DNA of 64,000 bases from Aricia agestis (taxonomy: Eukaryota > Arthropoda > Insecta > Lepidoptera > Lycaenidae): NCBI RefSeq assembly GCF_905147365.1, contig NC_056417.1, positions 15,708,501 through 15,772,500 on the forward strand, written 5' to 3'. The translations under genes were made by a program, and so were the position numbers. Below the pieces are notes generated by a model that was not told the DNA's origin, ran no database searches, and saw nothing but the letters and a program-made list of their open reading frames with translations. How positions within the stretch are numbered: the stretch's first letter is position 1; each line of letters begins with the position of its first letter. Shown one piece after another: positions 12,101-22,010 of this stretch.

Positions 12101-14100
12101 CGAATCTCTGACGTTGTTACTATATGAAAAATCGTTTGTACCTCAAATTTTTTTGTGTAAATATGAAGTGAATGGTATTTTCTTTTATAATCTTTCGGTT
12201 TTGGCGAGGTACAAACGACAAAAGTTGCAAAATTAGACTCCGAGTTTTATAGTAAGATATTCGAAAATTCGTCAAGACCGATCGAATCTCTGACGTTGTT
12301 ACTATATGAAAAATCGTTTGTAACTCTAATTTTTTTATGTAAGTATGAAGTGAATAGTATCTTCTTTTATAATCTTTCGGTTTTGGCGAGGTACAAACGA
12401 TAAAAGTTGCAAAATATGACTCCGAGTTTTATAGTAAGATATTCGAAAATTCGTCACGACCGATCGAATCTCTGACGTTGTTACTATATGTAAAATCGTT
12501 TGCACCTCAAAAATTTTTATATAAGTATGAAGTGAATAATATCTTCTTTTATAACCTTTCGGTTTTGGCGAGGTACAAACGATAAAAGTTGCAAAATTTG
12601 ACTCCGAGTTTTATAGTAAGATATTCGAAAATTCGTCACGACCGATCGAATCTCTGACGTTGTTACTATATGAAAAATCGTTTGTACCTCAAATTTTTTT
12701 GTTTAAATATGAAGTGAATAGTATCTTCTTTTATAATCTTTCGGTTTTGGCGAGGTACAAACGATAAAAGTTGCAAAATATGACTCCGAGTTTTATAGTA
12801 AGATATTCGAAAATTCTTCAAGACCGATCGAATCTCTGACGTTGTTACTATATGAAAAATCGTTTGTACCTCAAATTTTTTTGTTTATATATGAAGTGAA
12901 TAGTATCTTCTTTTATAATCTTTCGGTTTTGGCGAGGTACAAACGATAAAAGTTGCAAAATATGACTCCGAGATTTATAGTAAGATATTCGAAAATTCGT
13001 CAAGACCGATCGAATCTCTGACGTTGTTACTATATGAAAAATCGTTTGTACCTCAAATTTTTTAGTGTAAATATGAAATGAATAGTATCTTCTTTTATAA
13101 TCTTTCGGTTTTGGTGAGGTACAAACGATAAAATTTGCAAAATTTGACTCCGAGTTTTATAGTAAGATATTCGAAAATTCGTCAAGACCGATCGAATCTC
13201 TGACGTTGTTACTATATGAAAAATCGTTTGTACCTCAAATTTTTTTGCTTAAATATGAAGTGAATAGTATCTTCTTTTATAATCTTTCGGTTTTGGCGAG
13301 GTACAAACGATAAAAGTTGCAAAATATGACTCCGAGTTTTATAGTAAGATATTCAAAAATTCTTCAAGACCGATCGAATCTCTGACGTTGTTACTATATG
13401 AAAAATCGTTTGTACCTCAAATTTTTTTGTTTAAATATGAAGTGAATAGTATTTTCTTTTATAATCTTTCAGTTTTGGCGAGGTACAAACGATAAAAGTT
13501 GCAAAATATGACTCCGAGATTTATAGTAAGATATTCGAAAATTCGTCAAGACCGATCGAATCTCTGACGTTGTTACTATATGAAAAATCGATTGTACCTC
13601 AAATTTTTTAGTGTAAATATGAAGTGAATAGTATCTTCTTTTATAATCTTTCGGTTTTGGCGAGGTACAAACGATAAAATTTGCAAAATTTGACTCCGAG
13701 TTTTATAGTAAGATATTCGAAAATTCGTCAAGACCGATCGAATCTCTGACGTTGTTACTATATGAAAAATCGTTTGTACCTCAAATTTTTTTGTGTAAAT
13801 ATGAAGTGAATAGTATCTTCTTTAATAATTTTTCTGTTTTGGCGAGGTACAAACGACAAAAGTTGCAAAATTTGACTCCGAGTTTTATAGTAAGATATTC
13901 GATAATTCGTCAAGACCGATTGAATTTCTGTCGTTGTTGTCTCAAAAAATTTTGTGTGAATTTAAAGTGAATAGTATCTTCTTTTATAATCTTTCTGTTT
14001 TGGCGAGGTACAAACGACAAAAAAACTGCAAAATATAACTCCGACTTTTATAGTAAGATATTGGAAAATTCGTCAAGACCGAACGAATCTACCTCAAAAA
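9149..14100 (-). repeat. Right arm: ~27 inverted 182-bp monomers
   Basis: At 9149 the array switches orientation (…ATTATAAA then CGTTGTTACTATATG) and runs as the reverse complement of the left arm. The arms are unequal (about 7.2 and 5.0 kb). Two truncated monomers sit near 10620-10735. Segment 10846-11209 is repeated almost exactly at 11210-11573 (364 bp = 2 monomers), and 11573-11755 is echoed at 11936-12119, so recent amplification also happened in two-monomer steps. The variant monomer of the left arm appears once, near 9540-9690. The outermost monomers (13900-14100) are diverged and match the diverged first monomers of the left arm. Confidence 0.9.
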
Positions 14101-14454
14101 ATAACTTCTTTTACACATTTGAACTGCTTTATATACTTTCTTTCCTTCTACTTCGTACAAAGCCTTATTTTTAGGGAAAAAAATTTTTTTTTGTTTTTTT
14201 TTCGTAAAATCAAAAAAAAAATTAACTTTAAAAACGGGTACAATCCGGTACAAACGATACTCTTCCAGATGGCATCATTAAAATTCCGGTATCTTTATGT
14301 CGGTTGCTAAGCAAATTTTACCACCCCCCCCATTTCTACCCTATTGAGGTACAAACGATTTTAATTGCGGTACAATCGGGTACACTCCGGGTACAATCGA
14401 ATGACATATATAAAAATCATTTACCTTGAACTCGGTTGCTAACTTCACATAGGT

Positions 14455-14463
14455 TACATCTCT
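14455..14463. repeat. 9-bp target-site duplication, right copy
   Basis: TACATCTCT is identical to 1586-1594 and directly abuts the right end of the foldback element. Confidence 0.9.
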
Positions 14464-15170
14464 TACATTCAATATCAAACGGCTTAATGCGTGTTATGAC
14501 GAAGTAAATAATGCTCTCTCAAAGATTGTACATTGGTTTAGCGTTAATAATCTTTTACTTAATAGTAAAAAAACGAAATGTATTAAATTCAAATTGCCCA
14601 ATGTAAGGCAAACGGAAACCAATGTGCTTTTAAATGGTGATGTTATGGAGCTAGTGGATACAGCTGTATTTTTAGGTATTACACTAGACTCCAAGCTTCA
14701 GTGGGGCCCTCATATTGCTGGGTTGGCCGACAGACTCAGTTCAGCACCATATGCAGTATGTAAGATTAGACAATTTTCAGACGAAACAACAGTACGTCTA
14801 GTATATTTTAGTTACTTTCATAGTATTATGTCCTACGGCATTTTGCTGTGGGGCAATGCTGCAGATATAAATACAATTTTTGTGCTGCAGAAGCGAGCTG
14901 TGCGGGCAATCTACAAGTTGGCCTGTAATACTTCACTTAGAGAAAAATTTAAGGAAACTGAAATCTTAACTGTTGCTTCTCAATATGTCCTATCAAATGT
15001 ATTAATGTGATACCCATGGGAGAAATACTCGTAATAAACATAAGCTTGAAATTCCGGTGACTAGACTTACTAAAGTCAAAAATTCTTTTAAAGGTCAATG
15101 TATACGCCTTTATAATAAGATCCCAGAAATCGTTCAAAATCTCTCAATTAATAGTACACCATGGGAATAA
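14455..15170 (+). pseudogene. CR1/jockey-type LINE reverse transcriptase, 3' part (same copy as 951-1594)
   Basis: Continues the interrupted RT: TFNIKRLNACYDEVNNAL, then NNLLLNSKKTKCIKF, LVDTAVFLGITLDSKLQWGPH and the C-terminal SYGILLWGNAADIN region. The long open part ends at a TGA at 15008-15010. After a short deletion, homology to the second copy resumes in another frame (TRNKHKLEIPVTRL, SFKGQCIRLYNKIPE). A further ~60-bp deletion removes the FKNVVKERLCTKAY region before the terminal TPWE and stop at 15168-15170. Dead copy. Confidence 0.85.
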
Positions 15171-15445
15171 GGTCGCCCCCTGCAGAGCTGTTTCTATATA
15201 ATATTATCTATAATAAATGTACACTCGTTGTATTTTATTTAGTCACACTGTTATTTTATAATATATTTTTTGTAATTTTCCATCTTTTTAGAAAAAGACG
15301 GCCCCGTGCGAGTTTCTTACGCCGGTTCTTCTCGCCGGGTTAATTCCCGAACCGGTGGTAGGCATCTGTGTAGCCCCGACGTTCAGAGAATATTTGAAAA
15401 AAAATATTCTGAATAAAAAATTTTGAGTTTGAGTTTGAGTTTGAA
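15171..15445 (+). mobile_element. 3' UTR and (TTTGAG)n tail of LINE copy 1
   Basis: Contains the conserved GC-rich block CCCCGTGCGAGTTTCTTACG, CGCCGGTTCTTCTCGCCGGG and GAACCGGTGGTAGGC, then GAATAAAAAATTTTGAG and three to four TTTGAG repeats. The same block ends the second copy (17281-17433) and recurs as orphan tails elsewhere, so it is the 3' end used for target-primed reverse transcription in this family. Confidence 0.8.
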
Positions 15446-15506
15446 TGCATAGACTTTTATGTAATTAATTTAGGCCCCCATTGACAACCCGTTTTTTTTA
15501 AGCGCT

Positions 15507-15905
15507 CGGGATAAAATTAAAATAGCAAGATTGTTTGAACCTTTAGAAAACTCTTTGCAAAGTCTTATCTCCGAATGGCAGACGCGATGGGACTGTTCCA
15601 CCAAAGGGCGACATCTTTATAATTTTTTCCCTAATATTCGTGAACGGCTTTCCAAACATTGGATGGAAATTGATCACTGCGTTTCTCAATTCCTGACCGG
15701 TCATGGAAATTTTAAGGCCATACTCTACGGATTTAATCTAGTAGCATCACCCATGTGCGAGTGCTCGACCGAAGGCAACATGTTTGAACAAACAGCTCAT
15801 CATGTTCTCTGGGAGTGCAGTCTCTGGCAGGACGAAAGAACTACAATGCTAAACAACCTACTCTGTACATCTGGTGTCGCATACTACGGTGATCTCGTGG
15901 ACATC
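15507..15905 (+). pseudogene. R1-like LINE polyprotein C-terminus, fragment
   Basis: Reads in frame from RDKIKIARLFEPLENSLQ through FLTGHGNFKAILYGFNLV, SPMCECSTEG and EQTAHHVLWECSLW to YYGDLV. The C-x-C…H-H…W-x-C arrangement after an RNase-H-like stretch is typical of the C-terminal end of R1-group non-LTR retrotransposons (recognition). The fragment stops near 15905, where RT sequence of the next LINE begins. Between 15446 and 15506 no homology is evident. Confidence 0.65.
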
Positions 15906-15910
15906 TTCTA

Positions 15911-17062
15911 TGTAGTATATTTGAAGCTTGGAAGGGGTCGCAGGATGCACTTGGTATCTTCTGCGACCTATCCAAAGCATTTGATTGCGTTGAACATGCT
16001 ACATTAATCAGAAAATTGTATCATTATGGTATAAGGGACACAGCCCTAAAACTGTTAAGTTCTTACCTTGCAAATAGAACGCAAAGAGTTGAAGTTAATT
16101 CTAAAAGGTCTAATGGTAGTAAAATAAAGCTAGGTGTTCCACAAGGATCTATTTTAGGTCCCTTTCTTTTTCTTATTTACATAAATGACCTACCTTATCT
16201 AGTTAAAGATAAGCATGAGATAGTACTTTTTGCTGATGACACTTCACTAATTTTTAATGTGAAGCGACAACAATATAATTACGACGAGGTAAATAGTGCT
16301 CTCTTAAAAATAGTACAATGGTTTAATGCTAATAATTTACTATTAAATTCTAACAAAACGAAATGTTTAAAGTTCAGTTTGCCAAATGTTAGACAAGTAC
16401 AAACCAATGTATTATTAAATGATGAGAAAATGAAATTAGTGGACACCACTGTTTTCCTAGGTATAACTTTAGACAGTAAATTACAGTGGGGTCCGCATAT
16501 TGCAAATCTGGCGGATAGGCTCAGTTCTGCAGCATCTGCTGTTAAAAAAATCAGAGAAATAACTGATGTAGAAACAGCGCGACTTGTTTACTTTAGTTAC
16601 TTCCACAGCATTATGTCATATGGAATCCTTCTATGGGGAAATGCAGCGGACATTAATTCAATATTCGTGCTGCAGAAGCGAGCCATACGTTCTATTTATA
16701 AGATGTCATCGTGTGAATCCTTAAGAGAAAAGTTTAAGGAAATAAATATTCTGACCGTCGCATCTCAATATGTCTTGGATAACGTACTGTATGTAAGAAA
16801 GAACTTAAATAATTTCAAAAAGAAAAGCGACAATCATTGTTTTAACACTAGGAATAAGAACAAATTAGAAATACCAGTGATCAGAATTAGCAAAGTCAGC
16901 AAATCTTTTAAAGGCCAGTGTATACGCCTGTACAATAGAATCCCAGAAAACGTTCAAAATTTCTCTATCAATAAATTTAAAAATGTAGTAAAAGAACGTT
17001 TATGTACTAAAGCTTATTATAAAATCAATGATTTCATCGACGACAACACAGCTTGGGAATAG
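15911..17062 (+). pseudogene. CR1/jockey-type LINE reverse transcriptase, second copy, 5'-truncated
   Basis: The open frame begins at the junction (SIFEAWKGSQDALGIFCDL from about 15914) and runs uninterrupted to TAG at 17060-17062. Motifs in order: CDLSKAFDCVEHATL, GVPQGSILGPFLFLIYINDL (16135 on), VLFADDTSL (catalytic Asp pair, ~16225), NNLLLNSNKTKCLKF, FLGITLDSKLQWGPH and SYGILLWGNAADIN, ending AWE. The N-terminal third of RT and the endonuclease are absent. 5' truncation is usual for LINE insertions. The lack of internal stops suggests a fairly young copy. It lies in the same orientation as copy 1. Confidence 0.85.
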
Positions 17063-17433
17063 GGTGGTTCTTACAGGCTACTAGAATATTTTTTATAATT
17101 CCTATTGTAAATAGCTCTTAGTGATAATATTGTTATATAACACAGTCAAATTAACTAGACGCATGGTGATGACGTCATTACGAAGCTTGCATATACATTC
17201 CAGTGGTGCGTCAGGTTAATGTGACCGTGTTGTACTGTATATGATTTAAATTGTAATTTTCCATCTTTTTAGTAAAAGATGGCCCCGTGCGAGTTTCTTA
17301 CGCCGGTTCTTCTCGCCGGGTTAGTTCCCGAACCGGTGGTAGGCACCGTAGTTTCGACGTTCGGTAAAGTTTTTGTAAAAAAATTACTCCGAATAAAAAT
17401 ATTTTTGATTTTGATTTTGATTTTGATTTTGAC
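17063..17433 (+). mobile_element. 3' UTR and (TTTTGA)n tail of LINE copy 2
   Basis: Ends with the family 3' block (CCCCGTGCGAGTTTC, CTTCTCGCCGGG, GAACCGGTGGTAGGC, CGACGTTCGG) then GAATAAAAATATT and about four TTTTGA units. It includes a TGACGTCA palindrome at 17168-17175. Confidence 0.8.
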
Positions 17434-18104
17434 AGCGCTAGGAACTTCCGTGCCTTCAAGCGTTTTTGACACAATTACTACTGGCAACAGTCTAACACAA
17501 TAAATTAATTTAGCTCTAGCGTAGTAGTCACTTTTATTATTAACGTTTATTCCCGTGGTGCTTCCCCCTTCCAGTTCTTTGACTTTCGGTCACTGCAACT
17601 CTGTGCTGTCTCCCGCTTTATATTGGGGAGGGAATCTGGAATTCTTCCTACTCCTCCTATTTTCTTCTGATTAATTTCGTTGCGGGTCCCAAGACAGCTT
17701 TAGCATGTCCCTCGGGCTCCCTGAGATCATATCAAAGGGTTTTCGTGGTTGGATACCGCTGTTGATCCTGGCGACACAGGAGATACAGTGGTGGGAATAT
17801 GTGGTGGGCCAAAGCCCGTTTAAAAAAAAAGTTAAGCCCCCCCCCCCCCCCCTCCTTAAAGCTAATAAAAGTATATAATTTACAATAGGGTAATAATATG
17901 TTACTGCAATTTTTACACGCTCAGGCAGCACCAGCACAGACAGTAAACAAAAAGTTTTATTCGACGTTTGACAACGTTTTTGTCAATATTCTGTAATGAC
18001 GTGTCAGATTTTCGTCGGACTATATTTTGCTGTATGTGCTAGTACCGCCCTCTGTTCCGAATTTTGCGTAATATTTGCTATTGATTATGATGAAAGTATA
18101 CATG
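17434..18104. other. Unassigned intergenic/repeat sequence with a poly(C) tract
   Basis: No gene is supported. There is a homopolymer of about 17 C at 17838-17854. The minus-strand open frame at 17671-17937 (ending DMLKLSWDPQRN) has no recognised domain and crosses the C tract, so I read it as repeat debris. Confidence 0.4.
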
Positions 18105-18427
18105 CGTGGGAGAGCCATGCTTCGGCACGAATGGGCTGGCTCGACCGGAGAAATACCGCGTTCTCTCAGAAAACCGGCGTGAAACAGCACTTGCGCTGTG
18201 TTTCGTCGAGTGAGTGAGTTTACCGGAGGCCCAATCCCCTACCCCATTCCCCTCTCTTCCCTCCCCTATTCCCTTCCCTTCCTTATTATATTAACCTATT
18301 CCCTTTTAAAAGGCCGGCCACGCACTTGCAGCTCTTCTGATGTGCGCGAGTGTCCATGGGCGACGGAAGTTGCTTTCCATCAGGTGACCCGTTTACTCGT
18401 TTTCCCCCTTTTTTCATAAAAAAAAAA
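18105..18427 (+). mobile_element. SINE (pyrimidine-tract family), copy 1
   Basis: Full-length pattern of the family: head CGTGGGAGAGCCATGCTTC, B-box-like GGCTCGACCGG, a body GTGAAACAGC…GAGTGAGTGAGTTTACCGG, a CCCTA/TTCCCTTCC pyrimidine tract, a conserved tail GCAACGCACTTGCAGCTC…ATGGGCGACGGAAGTTGC…GGTGACCCGTTT, then CATAAAA. It looks like a Metulj-type lepidopteran SINE (name from memory, not checked). Confidence 0.75.
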
Positions 18428-18602
18428 TACAGGTTGTTCGGGTGAACACCGTTATCATTAAAACCATCAAATGAGCCCGTCAAAATGAACAAATTTTTCT
18501 ATGAGAACAATAATTATGCTGGGAACTAAAAAAAATCCGTCGTCATACCCATACAAATTTTTAGATGGTTTTAAGGATGTTATTCACCCTAACAACCTGT
18601 TT
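18428..18602. mobile_element. Small TIR element (MITE)
   Basis: Starts ACAGGTTGTTCGGGTGAAC and ends with the imperfect inverse (GTTATTCACCCTAACAACCTGT). The inverted ATTAAAACCATC / GATGGTTTTAAG blocks give imperfect arms of about 40 bp. Non-coding. Confidence 0.55.
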
Positions 18603-18956
18603 AACAATACATACATATAGGTACCGTAAGTTTTTGTAAATTGTTATGTTAAATAAAGTCCCAAAAATAGGACACAATTTGTCGTCCACAATGGGCAACA
18701 TGGCGGACGGAAGAAGCCGGAAGTGCCACCTGGGTCCTTCATATCCGGTCACCGTTCTACGAATTCAAAATTCGAATCGGATGTAAATATAACATAGCCC
18801 CGTTTGTTTCGTTTCATGTTAAACTGAAGAGTTGAGCGGATGAAGTGGGTAACTAAAATTTTACAACATAATTTTTGTCCCATAATTTGAAAACAACCAT
18901 GTAATTTACCCACTTCATCATCTGGCTAATACCAGCTATACATAGAATCCACATTT
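18603..18956. other. No gene; one inverted repeat
   Basis: GATGAAGTGGGTAA at 18839 pairs with TTACCCACTTCATC near 18907. Nothing else is recognised here. Confidence 0.4.
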
Positions 18957-19412
18957 TTAGGCTTCCGTACCCAAAGGGTAAAAACGGGACCCTATTACTG
19001 AGACTTTGATGTAAGTCCGTCTGTCCGTCTGTCTGTCTGTCTGTCTGTCTCCAGGCAGTATCTCAAAAACCGCTATAGCTAGACTTCTGAAATTTTCACA
19101 GATTGTGTATTTCTGTTGCCGCTATAACAAAAAATACTAAAAATAAAATAAAGTTAATATTTAAGGGGGGCTCCCATACAACAAACGTATTTTTTGGCCA
19201 TTTATGCTCGTACTCAGTAAATGCACCAGATTGGCACTTGAAATTTTCACTAAATCCTTAATTTTATTTGTACTTTAATAATTTTAATAAAAAAATAAAA
19301 ATAAATATTTAAGGGCGCCCATACAAAAAACAAAATGTTTGCCTACTTTCGCTCTATAGTGGTACGGAATCATTCGTGCGCGAGCCCGACTCGCATTTGG
19401 CCGATTTTTATT
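18957..19412 (+). repeat. Lepidopteran interspersed repeat (TTCCGTACCC…GACTCGCATTTGGCCG type)
   Basis: Starts GGCTTCCGTACCCAAAGGG. It holds a (GTCT)n microsatellite at 19015-19055, the block GCTAGACTTCTGAAATTTTC, two GGCTCCCATAC-like blocks, and ends near GCGCGAGCCCGACTCGC. Partial copies lie at 38451-38678 and 43504-43764. Class is not determined; no coding capacity. Confidence 0.6.
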
Positions 19413-19443
19413 TCAAATCATTTTCCCGGTCCTAAAGCCTCTT

Positions 19444-19487
19444 AATTACTCTCGCCCCTGGAGGATACACCAGGGGCGAGAGTAATT
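19444..19487. repeat. Perfect 18-bp hairpin
   Basis: AATTACTCTCGCCCCTGG and its exact inverse are separated by 8 bases. Confidence 0.85.
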
Positions 19488-20248
19488 GAAATAGGTATTT
19501 GAAAATGTATTGCTGTCTCATCAATCTCAAGTCTCCCACCGCAGAGCGAGATAGAGACAACACGACAAAAGTTCTAATAAAAGAAGAGAAAATCTTCGAT
19601 TCGTTGTCCGCTGATTCCTTCTCCAAAACTTAACCGATTTAAGTACTTTTTTGATTAGGAATTGAAGCAAGGCTTGAGCTGTGTTCCTACGTTTTTTTTT
19701 TTTGTATATTTTACCCAGTTTTGTTTTTTGGGTGTTTGAACACAGAGGAAAATCTGGCCATTTTTTTGGGTTTTTGGACGTTCTTATCTTTTTTAATAAT
19801 AAAATTATGAAAAAAAAAGAAAACATAGGGACATGCTTATAGTGGCCATAGATATTCAGGAAAAAAATCATAATTCCACCGGCATTATCCAGGGAGGAAA
19901 CAGGGGACAACGTTTGTATGGAAAAACGGCAGTGTGGACTCCTCTTAATACAAAAAAAAAGCAGTTTGCAAATTGCTATTTACCTACTTTAACAGCTCAA
20001 GTTTTCATTATTGTCGAATATTTCTTTTACAGTTAGTGCCAGACCGATGATTGATTTTTGGCTGAAGCCGAAGCCCATTCATTGCTTTAAGCCGAACCTT
20101 CGGTTAAACCGTGGCTGAAGTTTTGAGCTCCTTAAAAATCATTAATTATTACCTATTATTATTCAGGCTTGTCTGAAAGTAAAATGTTAAGAAATTTTAC
20201 AGGCTATACGATAAATAATTAGTTGAGTTAATGTAATGTGCAAATAGC
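19488..20248. other. No gene recognised
   Basis: Several homopolymer T/A runs. Short open frames are interrupted by these and show no known domain. At 20060-20115 there is a GAAGCCGAAGCCC/CCGAACCTTCGG stretch related to the palindrome at 20902-20947. Confidence 0.4.
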
Positions 20249-20567
20249 TTTTTTTTAATGAAATAAGGGGGCAAACGAGCAAACGGGTCACCTGATAGAA
20301 AGCAACTTCCGTCGCCCATGGACACTGGCAGCATCAGAAGACCTTTTAAGAGGGAATAGGGTAATAGGGGAGGGTAGGAAAGGGAATAGGGGAGGGTAGG
20401 GAAGGACATAGGGGAGGGTTGAGAAGGGAAAAGGGTAGAGGATTGGGCCTCCGGTAAACTCACTCACTCGGCAAAACACAGCGCTGTTTCACGCCTGTTT
20501 TCTGTAAGCCCGTGGTATTTCTCCGGTCGAGCCGGCTCATTCGTGCCGAAGCATGGCTCTCCCACGT
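20249..20567 (-). mobile_element. SINE (pyrimidine-tract family), copy 2
   Basis: Minus-strand copy with poly(A) at 20249 and head CCCACGT at 20561-20567. It lacks the short GGCAACGCACCTGCAGCTC block between the pyrimidine tract and the 3' tail. Confidence 0.75.
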
Positions 20568-20599
20568 AAACAACTAACTTAATCCTATCGAGCATATTA

Positions 20600-20760
20600 T
20601 CTATACTAATATTATAAAGCTGAAGAGTTTGTTTGAACGCGATAATCTCAGGAAATACTGGACCGATTTCAAAAATTTATTTCACCAACGCAACATAAGA
20701 TGTCCGTGAGTGCTATCGGATGTATGCTCCAAGATCGAAAACGGGGTGGACTACTGATCG
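20600..20760 (+). repeat. Fragment of interspersed repeat (…TTTGTTTGAACGCG…)
   Basis: TATACTAATATTATAAAGC followed by a diverged ATCTCAGGAAATACTGGACC block, a sequence type scattered widely in lepidopteran genomes (recognition only). Non-coding. Confidence 0.4.
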
Positions 20761-20808
20761 TTTAATATAGAATACGATATAATATATAGATATATTACAT
20801 CGTTTAAT

Positions 20809-20849
20809 ATAGAAAACAATCGTCTATATCATAGACGATTGTTTTCTAT
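20809..20849. repeat. Perfect 19-bp palindrome, loop 3
   Basis: ATAGAAAACAATCGTCTAT, loop ATC, exact inverse. Confidence 0.9.
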
Positions 20850-20901
20850 GAAATGAAACAAAGAACCTTCGGCGCACGATTACTTTCAGGCTGAATATGA
20901 T

Positions 20902-20947
20902 TTGAGCCGAAGCCCAAGCCGATCGACCGGCTTGGGCTTCGGCTCAA
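20902..20947. repeat. Perfect 20-bp palindrome, loop 6
   Basis: TTGAGCCGAAGCCCAAGCCG, loop ATCGAC, exact inverse. GC-rich in an AT-rich context. Confidence 0.9.
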
Positions 20948-20963
20948 TTTGTTAATTGTTTTT

Positions 20964-21043
20964 CTTTGTTAATTGTTTCATTTTCATGCATTGTTAATAG
21001 TGACCACTATTAACAATGTATGAAAATGAAACAATTAACAAAG
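20964..21043. repeat. 39-bp near-perfect palindrome, loop 2
   Basis: The arm begins CTTTGTTAATTGTTTCATTT and ends GTTAATAGTG. The inverse arm starts at 21005 with one mismatch. It is the third long hairpin within 235 bp. Confidence 0.9.
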
Positions 21044-22010
21044 GAATGTCGAGTTTAATTTGTGAGGTAAATGCAACGTGAAAAGGTTCTGTTTGAACTG
21101 TTTACATTGAACAATACAATGTACAGTTGCGGTTAAGCCAATGATACTGTCTGTAATATAAATTCTTTGTTCATATTTAAAATAATACCGTGTTTTACAC
21201 ATTGTGTTAAATGGAAATACGAAGTTTCGGGATCCTTATATTATTAAATTATTTTGCACGCCACTTATAGGCAGAATGTTGGATCCATTTAAATAATATT
21301 GTAAGACCTTTTTGTACCACATTTATGCAATAAATCATTATCATTATCATAAAAAAAAAAGACGATAAACTGGGTAGTTTAATAATAATCCCATCAAAAA
21401 CTTTTCTTGTAAAATGTTGCCGAGACGACCACATAAGGTATAACCTGAGAATAAGATATCAGATCTCATGTAGAACCAAGATTCTGAATCTAGACGGGTT
21501 AACTCTACGGACCCTAACTTCAGCAAATTCTACATAATATTATATTATATTATATTATAATATATATGACTTCGCCGTTACATTAACATTTTTAATTCAA
21601 TAAATGAGTAAATATTGCAATTATGTAAATAAAAGCATAGGTATTAAATCTGTATATCTCGATACGTCATAATTTATGTAGATGCACACCACAGGCGATC
21701 CTCTCTCGGGATGGACCCACAGTAAATCAGCGAAATGTTCAAATATTTTAAACTCCAATTCGGAATAAAATAAAAGCTCACCAAAACAGAAAAAATAAAT
21801 TTCCAGCGAAAGAATTCGATTGAATAAGCCCCGAGTTCGAACGGTTCGGCCGAATTCGAAAACTTTTCAAAATTAACCGCCCAACGTGGCGCACAACTCT
21901 TTTATTAAATTCATTAAAAATTGTTTTTGAATAACGCTCTTTACCTGCGTGTAAAAATGTATTTGTTTCTCGTTGCTTATTTATTGAAAGAAAAATAATT
22001 TCATTCCTTA
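21044..22010. other. No gene; AT-rich, short TA microsatellite
   Basis: A TATTATATTATATTATAATATATA tract lies near 21538-21567. Otherwise nothing is recognised. Confidence 0.4.

Larger units (their letters stand above)
1595..14454. mobile_element. Giant non-autonomous foldback (FB-like) DNA transposon, 12,860 bp
   Basis: The element begins ACCTATGTGAAGTTAGC and ends with its exact inverse. The terminal ~230 bp of each end (1595-1825 and 14225-14454) match almost base for base in inverted orientation. Inside, each arm is an array of a 182-bp monomer: direct from about 1950 to 9148, inverted from 9149 to about 14100. It is flanked by the 9-bp duplication TACATCTCT. Long TIRs made of tandem subrepeats with a 9-bp duplication are the hallmarks of Drosophila FB elements, which are mobilised by Mutator-like (NOF) transposase. 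P-family Galileo foldbacks make 7-bp duplications. No transposase is present, so it must depend on an enzyme in trans. The near-identity of the two ends suggests recent insertion or homogenisation. Confidence 0.88.

Noticed and set aside
5473..13970. Repeated open frames of 60-72 codons inside the 182-bp arrays (both strands).
   Set aside because: The monomer is 182 bp, not a multiple of three, so each frame breaks after a monomer. Frames arise from AT-rich repeat sequence and have no start/stop conservation or domain.
1950..14100. Array resembling CRISPR or a centromeric satellite.
   Set aside because: There are no short repeats with unique spacers. The array inverts at 9149 and is bounded by TIRs and a 9-bp target duplication, so it is a transposon body rather than CRISPR or a free satellite.
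1595..14454. P-superfamily (Galileo-like) assignment of the foldback.
   Set aside because: Galileo makes 7-bp duplications, whereas here the duplication is 9 bp. Not excluded absolutely, since no transposase is present.
17671..17937. Minus-strand frame of 88 codons.
   Set aside because: It crosses a poly(C) tract (Gly run) and has no domain or splice context.
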